64,000 nt of DNA, from NCBI GenBank assembly GCA_025738555.1, contig JAOVFP010000021.1, positions 930,001-994,000 of the forward strand, given 5' to 3'. The notes beneath the pieces are model-generated. The model was not told where the DNA came from. It did no database searches and saw only the letters and a program-made list of their open reading frames with translations. A program made the translations under genes and the position numbers. This DNA comes from Cyathus striatus (Eukaryota; Basidiomycota; Agaricomycetes; Agaricales; Nidulariaceae). Shown piece after piece: positions 1 to 11,400 of the stretch (within the stretch, counting starts at the first letter, position 1; each line of letters starts with the position of its first letter).

Positions 1-152
1 GAACCAGAATTGATAAGAGAGAGGAAAGAAAGGAGCATATCCAGCATAGCTGGAGAAAATGAAGTCAAAGGAATATGTACAGTTTGGGAATCAAAAGAGG
101 AAATGTGTTTAATCTTATTTTCATAGGTGCACAGGAGAGAAAAACATGGCTC

Positions 153-359
153 TCAGCCTGTGTGGAGTGACTGGAGCCACCTTCTATTTTTTGAACTCTC
201 AGCTGAGTTTGCCAAGGAGGAAGTCTTGGTAGAGGTGGCAGTGGCCACATGAGCTTTGGCAGCAGAGGAAGCTGCTTTGCAACAGTCCTTTGCCTGGTGA
301 CTAGCTTTGCTACAGAATAGGCAAAGCTTCTGGTCCAGGCAACATTTGCATTCTGACAT
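153..359 (-). mobile_element. retrotransposon gag relic with CCHC zinc knuckle
   Basis: The 68-residue open frame contains CLFCSKASHQAKDC, an exact C-x2-C-x4-H-x4-C zinc knuckle, with a basic and Ala/Ser-rich tail after it. This arrangement is typical of the nucleocapsid end of Gag in fungal Ty3/gypsy retrotransposons. No capsid, protease, reverse transcriptase or LTR is visible nearby, so it is a fragment. The flanking DNA to position 1 gives no further recognisable pol sequence. The segment has no CpG dinucleotides, like the NLR copy beside it. Assignment to gypsy rather than another class is inference from the knuckle alone. Confidence 0.5.
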
Positions 360-637
360 ATGTCACTATGCCACTAAAATCTTGCTAAGATCTCTTAGAT
401 AAGAGCCTTGTGACTACATAGTGTGACAAATAAATATTCCTTTGTTATTTCATAGGTGAAAACCCTTTGAAATATTGAACAAAAGATTTCAAAGAAAATG
501 GGGCTCTGAGTTTCAATATTTCTGTTGTTGTAACTTTCAAATATGTGAGAAATATCATATGTGAATTGTAAGATTATTACAAAGCAGAATAATGATGTAA
601 TAAAAAGAATATTTCCATGGTATTTCAAAGCTATTTC

Positions 638-1553
638 AGCAACTGACCAGACCTCATCTGAATGACCTTTTAGCTTACTGATAAATTTTCCACTATTTGA
701 ATTCCACACTCTGACTGTGTTGTCATCTGATCCAGAAACAATAGTCATCCCATTATGTGAGATGGCAACTGACCTGACCTTATCTAAGTGGCATTTTAGT
801 TCATTGCAAAGTTTCCCACTATGTGAATTCCACACTGACTGTCTTGTCATGTGATCCAGAAAAAATAGTTGACCCATCTTGTGATATAGCAACTGAGTTA
901 ACTAAGTCTGAATGGCCATTTAGCTGATGTAGAAGTTTTCCACTATGTGAATTCCACAATCTGATTGTCCTGTCATCTAAACCAGAAACAATAACTGTCT
1001 GATCTTGTGAAATTGCAACTGAGATCACCCAGTCTGAATGGCCTTTTAGTTCATTCAGAAGTTTCCCAGTATGTGAATTCCACACTCTAACTGTCTTGTC
1101 ATTTGATCCAGAAACAATATTTTCCCCATCCTTTGAGATGGCAAGTGATCTGACCTTATCAGAGTGGCCTTTTAGATCCTTGAGAAGTTTTCCACTATGT
1201 GAGCTCCACACTTTGACTGACTTATCATGTGAGCCAGAAACAATAGTTTTTCCATCCTGTGAAATGGCAACTGAGTTGACCCAGTGTGAATGGCCTTTTA
1301 GCTCATTCAGAAGTTTACCACTATATGAATTCCATACTCTGACTTTCTTGTCATCTGAGCCAGAAACAATAGTTGTCCCATCCTGTGAGATGGCAATTGA
1401 GTGGACCCAGTGTGAATGGCCTTTTAGCTCATTGAGAAGTTTTCCACTATGTAAATTCCACACTCTGACTGTTCTGTCACATGAGCTAGAAACAATGGTT
1501 GTTTCATCCTGTGAGATGGCAACTGACATTACACCATATAAATGACCTTCAAG
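638..1553 (-). repeat. 126-bp tandem repeats encoding WD40 units
   Basis: About seven and a half head-to-tail units of 126 bp (42 codons) are highly similar at the DNA level; each carries a near-identical stretch around 'ccactatgtgaattccac' on the plus strand. High nucleotide similarity between units indicates recent amplification or concerted evolution before the gene decayed. Such internally homogenised WD arrays are a known feature of fungal NLR-type recognition genes. Confidence 0.8.
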
Positions 1554-3664
1554 CACTTGTAAACATGGTTCCCAGTACTTGTGGTATCCTTGAATTACTT
1601 TTGCAGCCTTTAATTGATATTGATATGTCTTATACAATAAAGTTTCTTGTGGAGTGAATAAAAGTGTAGCTTGATAAATTTGCAATCCATAATCCTTTAT
1701 TATGGCATAGTTGTGTAAAATAAAGCTCTCAGCATCATTCAGAAGCTCCACACATTGAGGTATAAAAATAGACTAAATAAAATCATCACTGAACAGTAAA
1801 TTTCAAGAATAAGTTATACTTACTACTAGATTTTTTGCTAACCTTATACTTTCAAGTGCACTTGGTAGTTGACCATATAGTGATACAACCTCAAGCCACT
1901 CTAATAAATATTTAAATATAAAATTTGTTGCCAGCTGTTTCAGATCTCTATCCAGTAATGCTTCTTGAAGATGAAAAATCCAATATGTGGCTGCATAGCC
2001 AATCCCATCTATTATTGTATCATGAATACATATATCCTTGTTTGCTGTGGACATGTCCCCAACATTGCAAATGTTCACTTCTAGTATATTCATCATTGCA
2101 TATAAACAATCTGTTGCAATAAGTGCATGATGCTTTTTTGTCTCAATATAAAATCTTTTATCTAAACATCATTCTGAATTGGTAAGAAAATTATGAAATG
2201 ATAAATGGAATGCATGAACTGGAGTGTTTGAATTTGATGATGGCACTAGTAGTACTGCCTTCAGATTCTGCAAAATTCCATAGATGTCATTGTCTTTATT
2301 ATCCAATCTTATTATTTGCAATATACCTTGAATAGTCAAATTACTAAATCCTAATATAATAATTGCAATAATAATCTGAAATATATTCTCATTCCAATAT
2401 GGTGATTTTGAAGCTTGCAACAAAATTTTCATATACATGCTATCCAGTAATTCATATGCATTTTTATCATTTGATCTAACATATCAATTCTCAAAAATCA
2501 ATTTTAATTTACTCTGCACCCCAACCCCCAGGCCATCATTAATAAATTTCATTGCTGTAGCTGCTGCAATAAACAATCCAGAACAAATTTCTATCAGTTC
2601 ACTCAGTTCATTTGGCTTTGGCCAGGGTTTCTCAATGGGCATTTCATCAATCTCATGTTCTATGAGCAATCTAATATCAGCATTTACTTTTTCAGTTTCA
2701 ATGTTGTGCAAAATGAATGGATGTGTTAAAGATTCCACTGTTTTAATTCAAAACATGTATTCAAGTGATGCTTCAGGACAACTAGTAACAAAGAATTTGA
2801 TTGGAAAGGTGCACCTGCTGAGATTTTCAGCTAAAACTTTGATAATGTGTATTTTCATATCTTGCTGACATTCATCGAGTGCATCAAGCACAATAACTAT
2901 TGTAATATTTTGTAAATCATTTTCCATATTCACAATTGGATCCAAAATAAGCTTCTGCAACTGAACTGAAAGAGTTGAGTGGAGAATTGAAAGGTCAGAT
3001 CCAACTTCTTCTAATATTATTTGTTTTAGTAGTGGAATTTGTTTTCCAAGTTGATAAGCCAGTGTTTTAATTACATTTGTAATCTCACTCCAACTTTTGT
3101 GATCTCTAGAAAAGAAGAAAGAGGCTCCATTTTTGTGGTATTTATGAGCCACACTATGTGCAATAGTAGACTTTCCAGTACCTGCAAGACCAGAAAGCCA
3201 GTAAATGGATGCTTTTTCAGTTGAAGCAATCCAATTATCAATTTCTTGCAACAGATCCACTCGTGTACCAGGAGTACATCCAGTTGCTTCTTCCCTTTCA
3301 GTTGAGTCATAAGCAGCTCCAAAGGTTGGGCTCAATTGTTTTGCTAGCAAGTCTTTTCATTCCATAAACATGTTATGATAACTATTTGTTATTGCTGAAG
3401 CATTGTAAACATTTGCATTATCATCTATATTTATGTTGCCAGTAGTTCCTGTGAATGCTTGAGGCCCTGTACTGTTTATCACTGTATTCTTCTCCTGTTG
3501 TATATAAGATAAGTATCTAATAAAAAATTGGTTAGACTTACAATTGTAATAGGCACTATCTTTGGTATGCAGGACTCGGAGGTATGAGCATGGTTCCCTA
3601 TGGCATTAAGCGAGTAAGGCTTGCTGGTCACTTGATTTGTAATCTGCTCGGATGACTGAGACAT
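638..3664 (-). pseudogene. NACHT-WD40 (NLR-like) gene, decayed by in-frame TGAs
   Basis: Minus-strand gene with a GTAAGT intron at 3495-3541 after a 41-codon first exon and a 51-bp phase-0 intron at 1773-1823. The order is: short N-terminal region; NACHT ATPase with Walker A GLAGTGKST (about 3165-3191) and Walker B IVIVLDALDEC; linker; about eight WD40 repeats (GHSxxVxS ... GSxDxxVRVWN). NACHT-WD40 proteins are fungal NLR-like receptors of the HET-E type, linked to non-self recognition. Four in-frame stops interrupt it, at 3357-3359, 2748-2750, 2484-2486 and 2169-2171; all are TGA, with the frame otherwise open from 3494 to 1824. A 2-nt deletion near 836 shifts the frame inside the seventh WD repeat. 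WD homology stops abruptly at 638. The whole gene body lacks CpG, so CGA (Arg) to TGA decay is the simplest explanation. Alternatives are unannotated splicing around stops or assembly error; four in-phase TGAs make these unlikely. Confidence 0.85.
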
Positions 3665-4668
3665 TCTGTTGGTTCGCGTGTGCTGTGTATGAATGGAAGA
3701 GGAAGGGTCTTATCATCCAATGGCACATATATATTAATCGTAGGTCCCATTGATATATATATTGTGATGCGCGCGTGTTTGCTGATCCAACATCAGATTA
3801 TGATGTGCCTTTCCAAGTATCGCGTATCGCCAAGTTTGAACTCCTCTATTGTCATATCCTTATCATTCATGAATGCCGCGTTTATATTATGCCCACCTTC
3901 TACAACACAAGATAAATTTCGACATTACTTAATAATCAAGTAGTGGTCATATGGAATAATAAGTAATAGTAACTTCACAAATGTTCGTGAAGTTTATGAA
4001 TCGTAATAATGTTCTAACTTCAGCTTCGTGTCAGGTCGTGGTAAACGAACTGAAACAAGTATCGCCAGCCTATTAGCGAATACGAGTATTTGGATGGAGT
4101 GAGTATTTCAAGTTTATATTTGAATCACTGCAATACTTAAATATTCCACAAGCGATCTGTCACCAGGATTGACATGGGATACAATAGCTAACTATATCCT
4201 ACTACATAGAAGCCTCATCGATTAGCATCTATTTTGTGAAACACGCTATAAACGGATTGATCCCGGTCAGACAAAGTGCTTACGATAAGGATTATCATAA
4301 GACCGCGACGACAGAGATCGAAGACGCTACTGCTAATAGTTTATGTAGTTAAATGAAAGGCGCCTTGACACAGGACCATCGAAAGCGCTCTTAGAGGTAT
4401 GTATGTATGATACAGATCTGTGCCATACTGTACAGAAATGGCCGCCCATTCATTCACAACACGACAAAAATATGACATAGTAAACTTTTTACCCCCACTT
4501 ATCATCATATAGCGGGACTCCAGTGGTTTCCGTTCCGTTATACAACCTTACTTTTCCTCTCGTACTAATGTCCTCTAAATCGAACATGTTTACTGACTAT
4601 TTGTTGATATGGCTCGAAGGTACTACACTCATCACTGGTCCTTGATACATGTATTCTCGCCTTAACAC
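3665..4668. other. intergenic, nothing recognised
   Basis: AT-rich sequence of ordinary CpG content separating the CpG-purged NLR copy from the next candidate gene. Short open frames occur but none has a recognisable domain or supported splice structure. Confidence 0.5.
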
Positions 4669-5070
4669 CTATTTGGCCAATACTGAACTTACAAAAATAT
4701 GGATGAATTCGAGGGATTTAAACACAGCATGTATGGTGGATAGAACTGCAACGTTAACAATTGAACTACAATATCCACTACACCATATTGCGGTACCAGA
4801 AACCACGCCACATGCGCCCATAACGCCCATTTCCGCTTCCCACGGAGTGACATCGACCGAGTCCAGAACACCGATCATCATCTTTGTCCAGACGGCGTCG
4901 AGATATCTACCGCCCACCACCCGAGCTCTTATTTCCGTCATTTCAGCCAGTTCTGACAGCTGAGCAGCACAATCGTCATTGATACACAGATTCGCAGACT
5001 GGTTAAAAAGAGTAAGGATTTTCGAACCCCAAGTGGTTATTTTTGATTTCGATTCACGTAAAGCTTCCAT
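4669..5070 (-). CDS. hypothetical protein, 133 aa, weak candidate
   Basis: A continuous ATG-initiated frame of 133 codons running head-to-head with the DUF6593-like gene (starts 105 bp apart). The C-terminal half is Cys/Val/Ala-rich and hydrophobic enough for one or two membrane segments. No domain was recognised and no splice sites were needed. The region has composition like neighbouring coding DNA, which is the only positive support apart from the open frame. It could equally be a chance frame or the remnant of a larger gene. Confidence 0.25.
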   Translation of the reverse strand: MEALRESKSKITTWGSKILTLFNQSANLCINDDCAAQLSELAEMTEIRARVVGGRYLDAVWTKMMIGVLDSVDVTPWEAEMGVMGACGVVSGTAIWCSGYCSSIVNVAVLSTIHAVFKSLEFIHIFVSSVLAK

Positions 5071-5175
5071 TCAGCCTTTCAAAGCGCCAGTACCGTACCA
5101 GCAGTGCCTTTGTTCTCACCCATCTACCAATCCCCTCTTCTCATCGTCGTTCTTGCTTTGCTGGCTGTTACTATC

Positions 5176-6311
5176 ATGGCATCCATGAACCCCACTCTCC
5201 AGCTCTGTCTAATCCACAACGACCCAATGTCGACTCTCCTGATCACCCCAGACGGAGAAGCGATGTACTCGATCCATACACCCGGCATACGCTCCCTATT
5301 CCCTTCATCGCCTTCTCCCACGCCCTCCCCGTCATCCTCAACACCAGCACCAGCACCAGCGGCAGCTCCAATCCCAAACTACGCCCTCCTCTCAAGCCAC
5401 CTCGCACCCCCAGAACGAGCAAGCACATTCCCACCCGCCGGCCTCGCATCGACACTGCACCCCAGCTCAGCGTCCGAAGCACCACCCCTAGAACGAGCGA
5501 CGTCCCTCCCACACACTTCGTCCCCGCACCCTCTGGCATCCAGTGCCCAATCAGGGTTAAACGAGCACACGATATCCAATATCGCAAATATCATCTCTTC
5601 CTTATCACACTCCCCCGGCCCCACGCCACAGCGTGAGCAGGATGATGAAGAGAGGATAACGACGATAACGCGTCTCGAGCGGACGCATTCGTTTGGGCAT
5701 GGGCATGTTGCGACTGAAATTGGTGTTATCAATTTTCATCCTGCAAACGGATCGAAGATTACGATTCCTGTACCTCTTCCACCTAACGAACATCTGCAAG
5801 AGACATTCGAACTTCTCCTTCCGCCCGTACCCAAACCGCACTCTGTGATACACGACAATCAGGGGTGTCCGAGGAGAGATGGAGTACTATTCAAGAATGG
5901 GAAGGAGGAAGGCGAGTGTACGCATGAGAACGAGTGCGGGATGGAGGTGTGGCAGGAAAAGTACGTGGTTCATTTTGAGAGCATGTAAGATGCTAATGAG
6001 ATACATGCAGTGAATGGGAATTCACGGGCCCGGATGATAAGAGGTATAAGTGGCAGATGTTTGTTCAGTGTCCTATCGTATGTCCTCTCGTCATTTTTTC
6101 ACTCCTTTATGGACTCTGATGTGCCCGACAGTTGGTCTTGACTTCCCCTTCTCAACAACAACCCACTCCACTCGCTCGATACCGAAGAGCAAAGCTCGGG
6201 ATCGTATCCCGTTCTCGTCGGGCTTCGCTCGAGGTGTTTCCAGCTGGGATGAACGTGGTGGACTTGATAGTCGTCAGCTTTGTCGGTTTTATGAGGCGGA
6301 TCGTCGGATAA
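5176..6311 (+). CDS. DUF6593-like basidiomycete protein, 343 aa
   Basis: Three exons: 5176-5960, 6011-6077 and 6132-6311. Introns are 50 and 54 bp, with GTACGT..CAG (branch-like CTAAT at 5992) and GTATGT..CAG. The start is the first in-frame ATG, in good context (A at -3, G at +4). The N-terminus reads LxxxNDPMSTLLITPDGEAMYSI. A long Pro/Ser/Ala-rich insertion follows (about residues 40-155), then THSFGHGHVATEIGVINF, FTGPDDKRYKWQM and a C-terminal PLARYRRAKLG..SRSRRASLEV block ending in a hydrophobic VVDLIVVSFVGFMRR. That pattern (a 'nucleotide-like' beta-rich core with xYKWxx and Y/R-rich tail) matches the DUF6593-type family expanded in Agaricomycetes; the function is unknown. The Pro-rich insertion is unusual. 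The family name rests on memory of the pattern, not on a search; the gene model itself is strong because three frames join cleanly. Confidence 0.8.
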
Positions 6312-6432
6312 GTTGTCGTTGTCGCCTTATTAGGTGTAGGAGGGCTGGGGAGGAGGAGGATCTGCCATAGTGGAGACTCGGAGGCCAAAGATTCAAGATA
6401 GTCGTTGTAATTCCCACAAGCTACAATCCCTA

Positions 6433-6534
6433 CCACCACGCCAACTAGACCACCACGCCAACTAGACCACCACGCCAACTAGACCACCACGCCAACTAGA
6501 CCACCACGCCAACTAGACCACCACGCCAACTAGA
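6433..6534. repeat. 17-bp minisatellite, six copies
   Basis: Six exact tandem copies of ccaccacgccaactaga, beginning 122 bp after the stop codon of the DUF6593-like gene, probably within its 3' UTR or just beyond it. The perfect identity points to recent slippage-type expansion. Confidence 0.95.
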
Positions 6535-7704
6535 CCCCCACCCAACCCACCATTGAGCCCATCATTGTGTTTCGTATCCTGCTTCACCCCACATCAAGAT
6601 CAAAAGTAACCATCGCATCAGCTGCAACCGCCACCATCTCCTACAGCCCCACCCAATCGGTCATCGCCTTCATCCTGTGTTTCATCGGGCTCGAGCGTGG
6701 ATACGCCAGTTCCTGACTGCAACCCCTATGTACTTCCTCGTGATATCACCATCATCTCCCCCTACTTTCTATCCAACTTGTGTCTTTCACCAGACTCGAG
6801 CGCATGCACTGGGCTGGAGACATCTACCATTACCACTACACCATCATCTCATCTAGGCTCTTACCACCATACTCACCATCTCCAGCTCCAGTGTTCAATA
6901 TCTATCATCTCGATTGGACATCCCACCCTCGTATTTCTGTCCTCATATTCTAATCCTGTCCCATTTCTCGTGGCACGCTATGACGAAACGCGTACGCGTA
7001 CGCGTCTTGTTTCCCTTTCGATCCGTCTAGGTCTCGGACCGGGTTCTAGACCGCCTTGGTCACCGGTGGTTGTACGTGCCTGTGCGTCATCGTTGGACTT
7101 TTAGTAGCCGGTGTACTGTCCAGTGTCGGGGCGGTGGTAGTCGGACGTTCACCAGTGCCCCTCAGATGGGGTGCGTTGCGTGCGCGACTGGTGGTTGCTT
7201 GAGTTGGTACTAGCAACTGCACACTGTCTCAGACCTTGAATGTCACTCTCGGCACCCCATGTTATACACCAACACGATGCTGTACGCCACGTTTATACGG
7301 CTCTCAAGCTGTGTCTTGCGTCCGCTCATGCCTGCATTTGATATTCCCTTTTCATTGCTGTTCATGCGCACCCCGGGTTGCATCACGTGACACTATCCTT
7401 CGAATATCCATTCACCAGTACCTCACGTCATATATCGCTGGGAATATCAAGCTCCTATAGCGAGTTGGTACCGGATGTAACTCATCCTGCCGCATCGACT
7501 TAGATCGACTCTCGGTCCAACGTCGGTCTTCAGACGTTCAGACGTTGTAGGCGCATTGTGCTCGTTTCCCTCTCCAGTTTTTTGTTTTTTGTTTTTCTGT
7601 TTTCCTTGGGTTCTTGGGTTTGGGGGTTTTTTAATCTGGTTTGGCAACTTTGTGTGTATAGTATTGTAACATATCATTTTCGTCTGTAAGACCTGTGGCA
7701 GTAG
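6535..7704. other. intergenic, C/T-rich, nothing recognised
   Basis: Pyrimidine-rich plus strand with several long frames (for example 6697-7104) that begin only with GTG and have low-complexity translations; these are not treated as genes. No repeat structure or RNA gene was identified. Confidence 0.5.
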
Positions 7705-8460
7705 TAGTGCTAGAATATATTGCTGAGTACGATTTATGCTATTATTGCGTTGCACTGGGTGCTTGTGTCTTGTATGCTATTTATTTAGAAGAAGCGAGAG
7801 ATGGAAAGTATGGTTGTATAGCAGAACGGGAACCTACAGCTCCTGCTATATGATGATCGTCAAAATCTTCATGAACTTTTTACATGATGGCGAAGGTCAT
7901 GCTATGGATGAATGAGTGGCCTTTCAAATTCTACATTTTTGGACCTAGTTTAACCTCCGGACTGGAATGTCGTGCTAGGAATATATTACCGAGGTATTCC
8001 ACACCACTGCGCTCCTGGTCGAAGGTCACTGTAGTACTATGTAGTAAGAAATATAGAATCCATAATCAGGCTATTTCGTTGTACTGGGTGCTTGTGCCTT
8101 TAATTGACTAAGGTATTTAGAAGAAACGAGGAATGGAAAGTATAGTTGTATAGAGGAACGGGAACCTGGAGCTCCTGCTATATGATATAATTCATGTACA
8201 TCTCATTCACGGTTCATGTTTTACACAGTGAAGGTCATGCCATTATGCGTGAATAAGCTACCATTTTAAATTAGTATAACCTTGGGACTGGAATGTAGTG
8301 CTAGAAATACTATATCATCGAGCTACGTATATTATACACCGCTGCGCTGGGCCAGGCCGAAGTTCACTTAGTGTAATAGCAGTATTTTCTAGATATAGTG
8401 TATGATCCGTATTATTGTCTTGTACTGGGTGCTTGTGCCTTTGAAGGTATTTATTTGGAT
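7705..8460. repeat. decayed tandem repeat, period about 325 bp
   Basis: Three diverged head-to-tail units. Anchors recur in order: 'gtgctaga/ggaatat' at about 7706, 7973 and 8299; 'ctgggtgcttgtg' at about 7755, 8085 and 8424; and 'aacgggaacct' plus 'agctcctgctatatgat' at about 7830 and 8160. The units differ by many substitutions and small indels, so the duplication is old. No coding potential was seen. Confidence 0.7.
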
Positions 8461-11400
8461 TCCCTGTTACATGTTTGTTATTTGTCATTTCTTTTCCGTT
8501 GACTCGCATCTTTCATTTACAGAAGTTTCAGGTACTCAACTCTATTCGGATATAGTAATAGAAATATATAGTTGAGGTGTAATTTTTGAAATATTTTACA
8601 ACAAAAAGAACGTGCCGGTGTATAGTGTAAAGGATCCGCCAATGAATCGATTCGAATCCTCAACGAATCCCACTAAACAATATTCGTTATTACGGTGAAG
8701 CTGTTATACTGTAAAGGTCGCATCGCGGGTGAATAAATTAATGACTATTTAAAAACTCGTTAGTACTATACTGCGTAATTGTAGCCAGTATGATGTAGAT
8801 AGTAACAATACTTCGTCGAAATGTTGAGTGTCAATGGGTTTAATTTCTCTGCACCATTCAACATAAGAGCTTTTTTTTGCGTGATATTCTCAGAGTCCAT
8901 TATTAACCCGCAGTTTGTTTAGATCCGTAGTTTATGGCCCCACAGGTAACCGAGAACTGGCCAATTATACCTACATATTAATATACATTGTTGAAACTTT
9001 TATAAGCACATACAACCGAGTTGCTAATGTCGGTACTTTTATCCAGTGTAGTGATGCTAGACTTCGCTCGCTCGAACAAATTGTAGGCACTCGTATGTAG
9101 GTGCATGGCAACGTCGGAATGGTAGACATTCTCCATTGTCTTTCGATCCACATTATCTTTTATTATGTTTCTTATCCTTTTCCTTTTATTGGTATTGACT
9201 CAATCTTAGTGCTAGAATTATGAATATACATATTTTGAACATAAATCGAATTACAAGTGCATTTGTAAAACTGTTAGAGTCCTGCCATATAATATGATAC
9301 ACCTCCTGAATGAGTATGTACTTTTTATACAAAGCTCATAATATATACGTTCAACATTCAGTCAACGACCATTTCAAAGGTATCGGAATATGCATTATGA
9401 CTAAAGCTACTAGTGCTCGCGCAAATAGTATATTAGTGGCGCGTCATAAATCCACGGATGTATAGTGCAAGGGAAATAAGTACCTCAGTGAGGTATTGGC
9501 ATATGCAAATTGTACCGTGGTTATATTGTGTAACGGAATCTATGAGTTCAGTTGAGTACAGCCATACAATATCTTAGATACGGTAAAATTTTAGTGTGCA
9601 TGATCGTATTAAGTATAATTGAATGGTAAACAGGACCTAGCATATCTGATTTCAAGCTGAAGCGCAACATTTTAACGTTTAACTTTAACGCGCGCACGTG
9701 CGGCAACATGTCCATGTCATGCGGGAAAATTAATTAAATATATAATGGTCGAAGTCTCCCGGGTCGTTCCTATCCCAGGCACCCTTTCTTGTCCGGATCC
9801 ATTTGTGACTTAAGTAACGTATCCATCATCTACCGTCTAGTAGGTTTATCACGTCAAGCCTCAGAAGGCAACTGTTGATGAAGTTCAATTACTTATTGTG
9901 TTACCTCAGAGCCTAAGGGTTTTCTCAAGCTCAGCATATGTTCAGCTCTTCTTGATTCCCGCTTAAGCGCAATAACCAACCCGCGAGAAACTACCGCTGT
10001 GCTATAATTGCCACTTAGTGACTGGCAGTTGGAGGGCTTTATGTTCCCGCGAGGTCTTTCATCTCTATCGGGTAGCGACATTGCGGATTTGGATGTTAAG
10101 CTTTGTTAGTGGATTGTTGGGGATGTTAGAGCAGGCGAGTTGTTCCGAACTACGTTGCTAACCAGTGCTAGTGAACGATTAATCCTGCATTCCTCCCTCA
10201 GTCACAATTTCCCCGGAGTGTATTACACTGACAACGACCGTGGAACCTCGAGGATACTGCTCCACCACTGCCTTGCCATCCTTTATACATCGACGTGAAT
10301 CAAGCCCACTCCCGCATACAACTTCCGACCACTTGACTTGAAACTCGGAGCAACCATTCATCTGTGCTCATACAATGGGATTTTTTCATCGTTTGAAGGG
10401 GACGTAGTATACTGTCTCATTCTGCCTTGAATTGCTTACGTAAATTCTTCGTTCATTTATCACCAGGACTCAATTTCATGCGTCCTACAACTGCAAGCAT
10501 TATCACTAGGTACCATGTGCGCTAATGTACGTATTTCTGCTGCATCTCTCTCCACTTGTTACCCGACTTCTCGGCATGATTCTTGAGCAGTTTGCCTTAG
10601 ATATGTTCGGTTGTCCAAGTTACCAAGCGCCTACAGTCTACTTGGTAGCGTTGATGCAATGATCTTGGCTGTCTTGTATCTGATTCTTGAACATAATGTA
10701 GGCGCTTCAGGTGGTCGTGGCTTATGTTTTTTTTTGATATCCGGTTGCTTTCATCATGTGTTGTTTCCTCCATTACTGCGGACTGAAGGAGTTATTTTTC
10801 AGAGTCTCGACTTTGAAGCTAGTCATGTAAAGGTAACACCTAGTAAATACGTAGTTGTATAGTCTCACAGAAAGTGTGTATTGTGTCAGGCACAGGCATG
10901 TGCACGGGTTCAAATCCCGCTATACTAACATCGTTCACGAAGACCTGTGTATTTTTTTTGAGGCTCTGTAAAGGTCGCATAGTTGTATTTTACGAAGTTT
11001 GGAGTCATAGATATCGGAATTTATATTTGAGAAATCAAGGCAATGCAGGAAAAAGCAATAGTAGTGAATACGATTTCTTGAGACAGCAGCCTGTCATAGT
11101 GTAAGGGATATAAGTATCAATAAACGCAGAACGTGATAGTTGAGCTAAATTCCTGCGCAGTGACATATCCAGTGCGCGTGCCGGTGTGTTATATTTTTCG
11201 ATCTTAACTTCTGTAACGCAAGTATCTTATTCAGTTGTTCATATTCCAGAACTTCAATTTGTATAGACCTCATCAAAAGGCATGTCTAATAATACATTGT
11301 GAACTTTCAATATTCTTAATATTGACCAGAGCCAGCCTTACATCGCGTGAGTTAAAGCGAAGCGAATACATTGGTATTAACATACTTAACGAACGTAACA

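Noticed and set aside
1096..1545. 149-codon plus-strand frame across the WD40 repeats
   Set aside because: It is the antisense shadow of the tandem 126-bp repeats; its own repeats follow the same period.
2169..2750. TGA recoding (selenocysteine or reassigned TGA) as an explanation of the NLR stops
   Set aside because: No SECIS-like context was found, fungi lack general selenoprotein machinery, other genes in the window use TGA as a normal stop (e.g. 58442-58444), and CpG loss explains the pattern.
5104..5175. N-terminal extension of the DUF6593-like protein with a hydrophobic segment
   Set aside because: The upstream start is GTG; the first ATG with good context is at 5176.
6697..7104. 135-codon frame
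   Set aside because: Begins only with GTG, low-complexity Ser/Thr/Leu translation, no splice or homology support.
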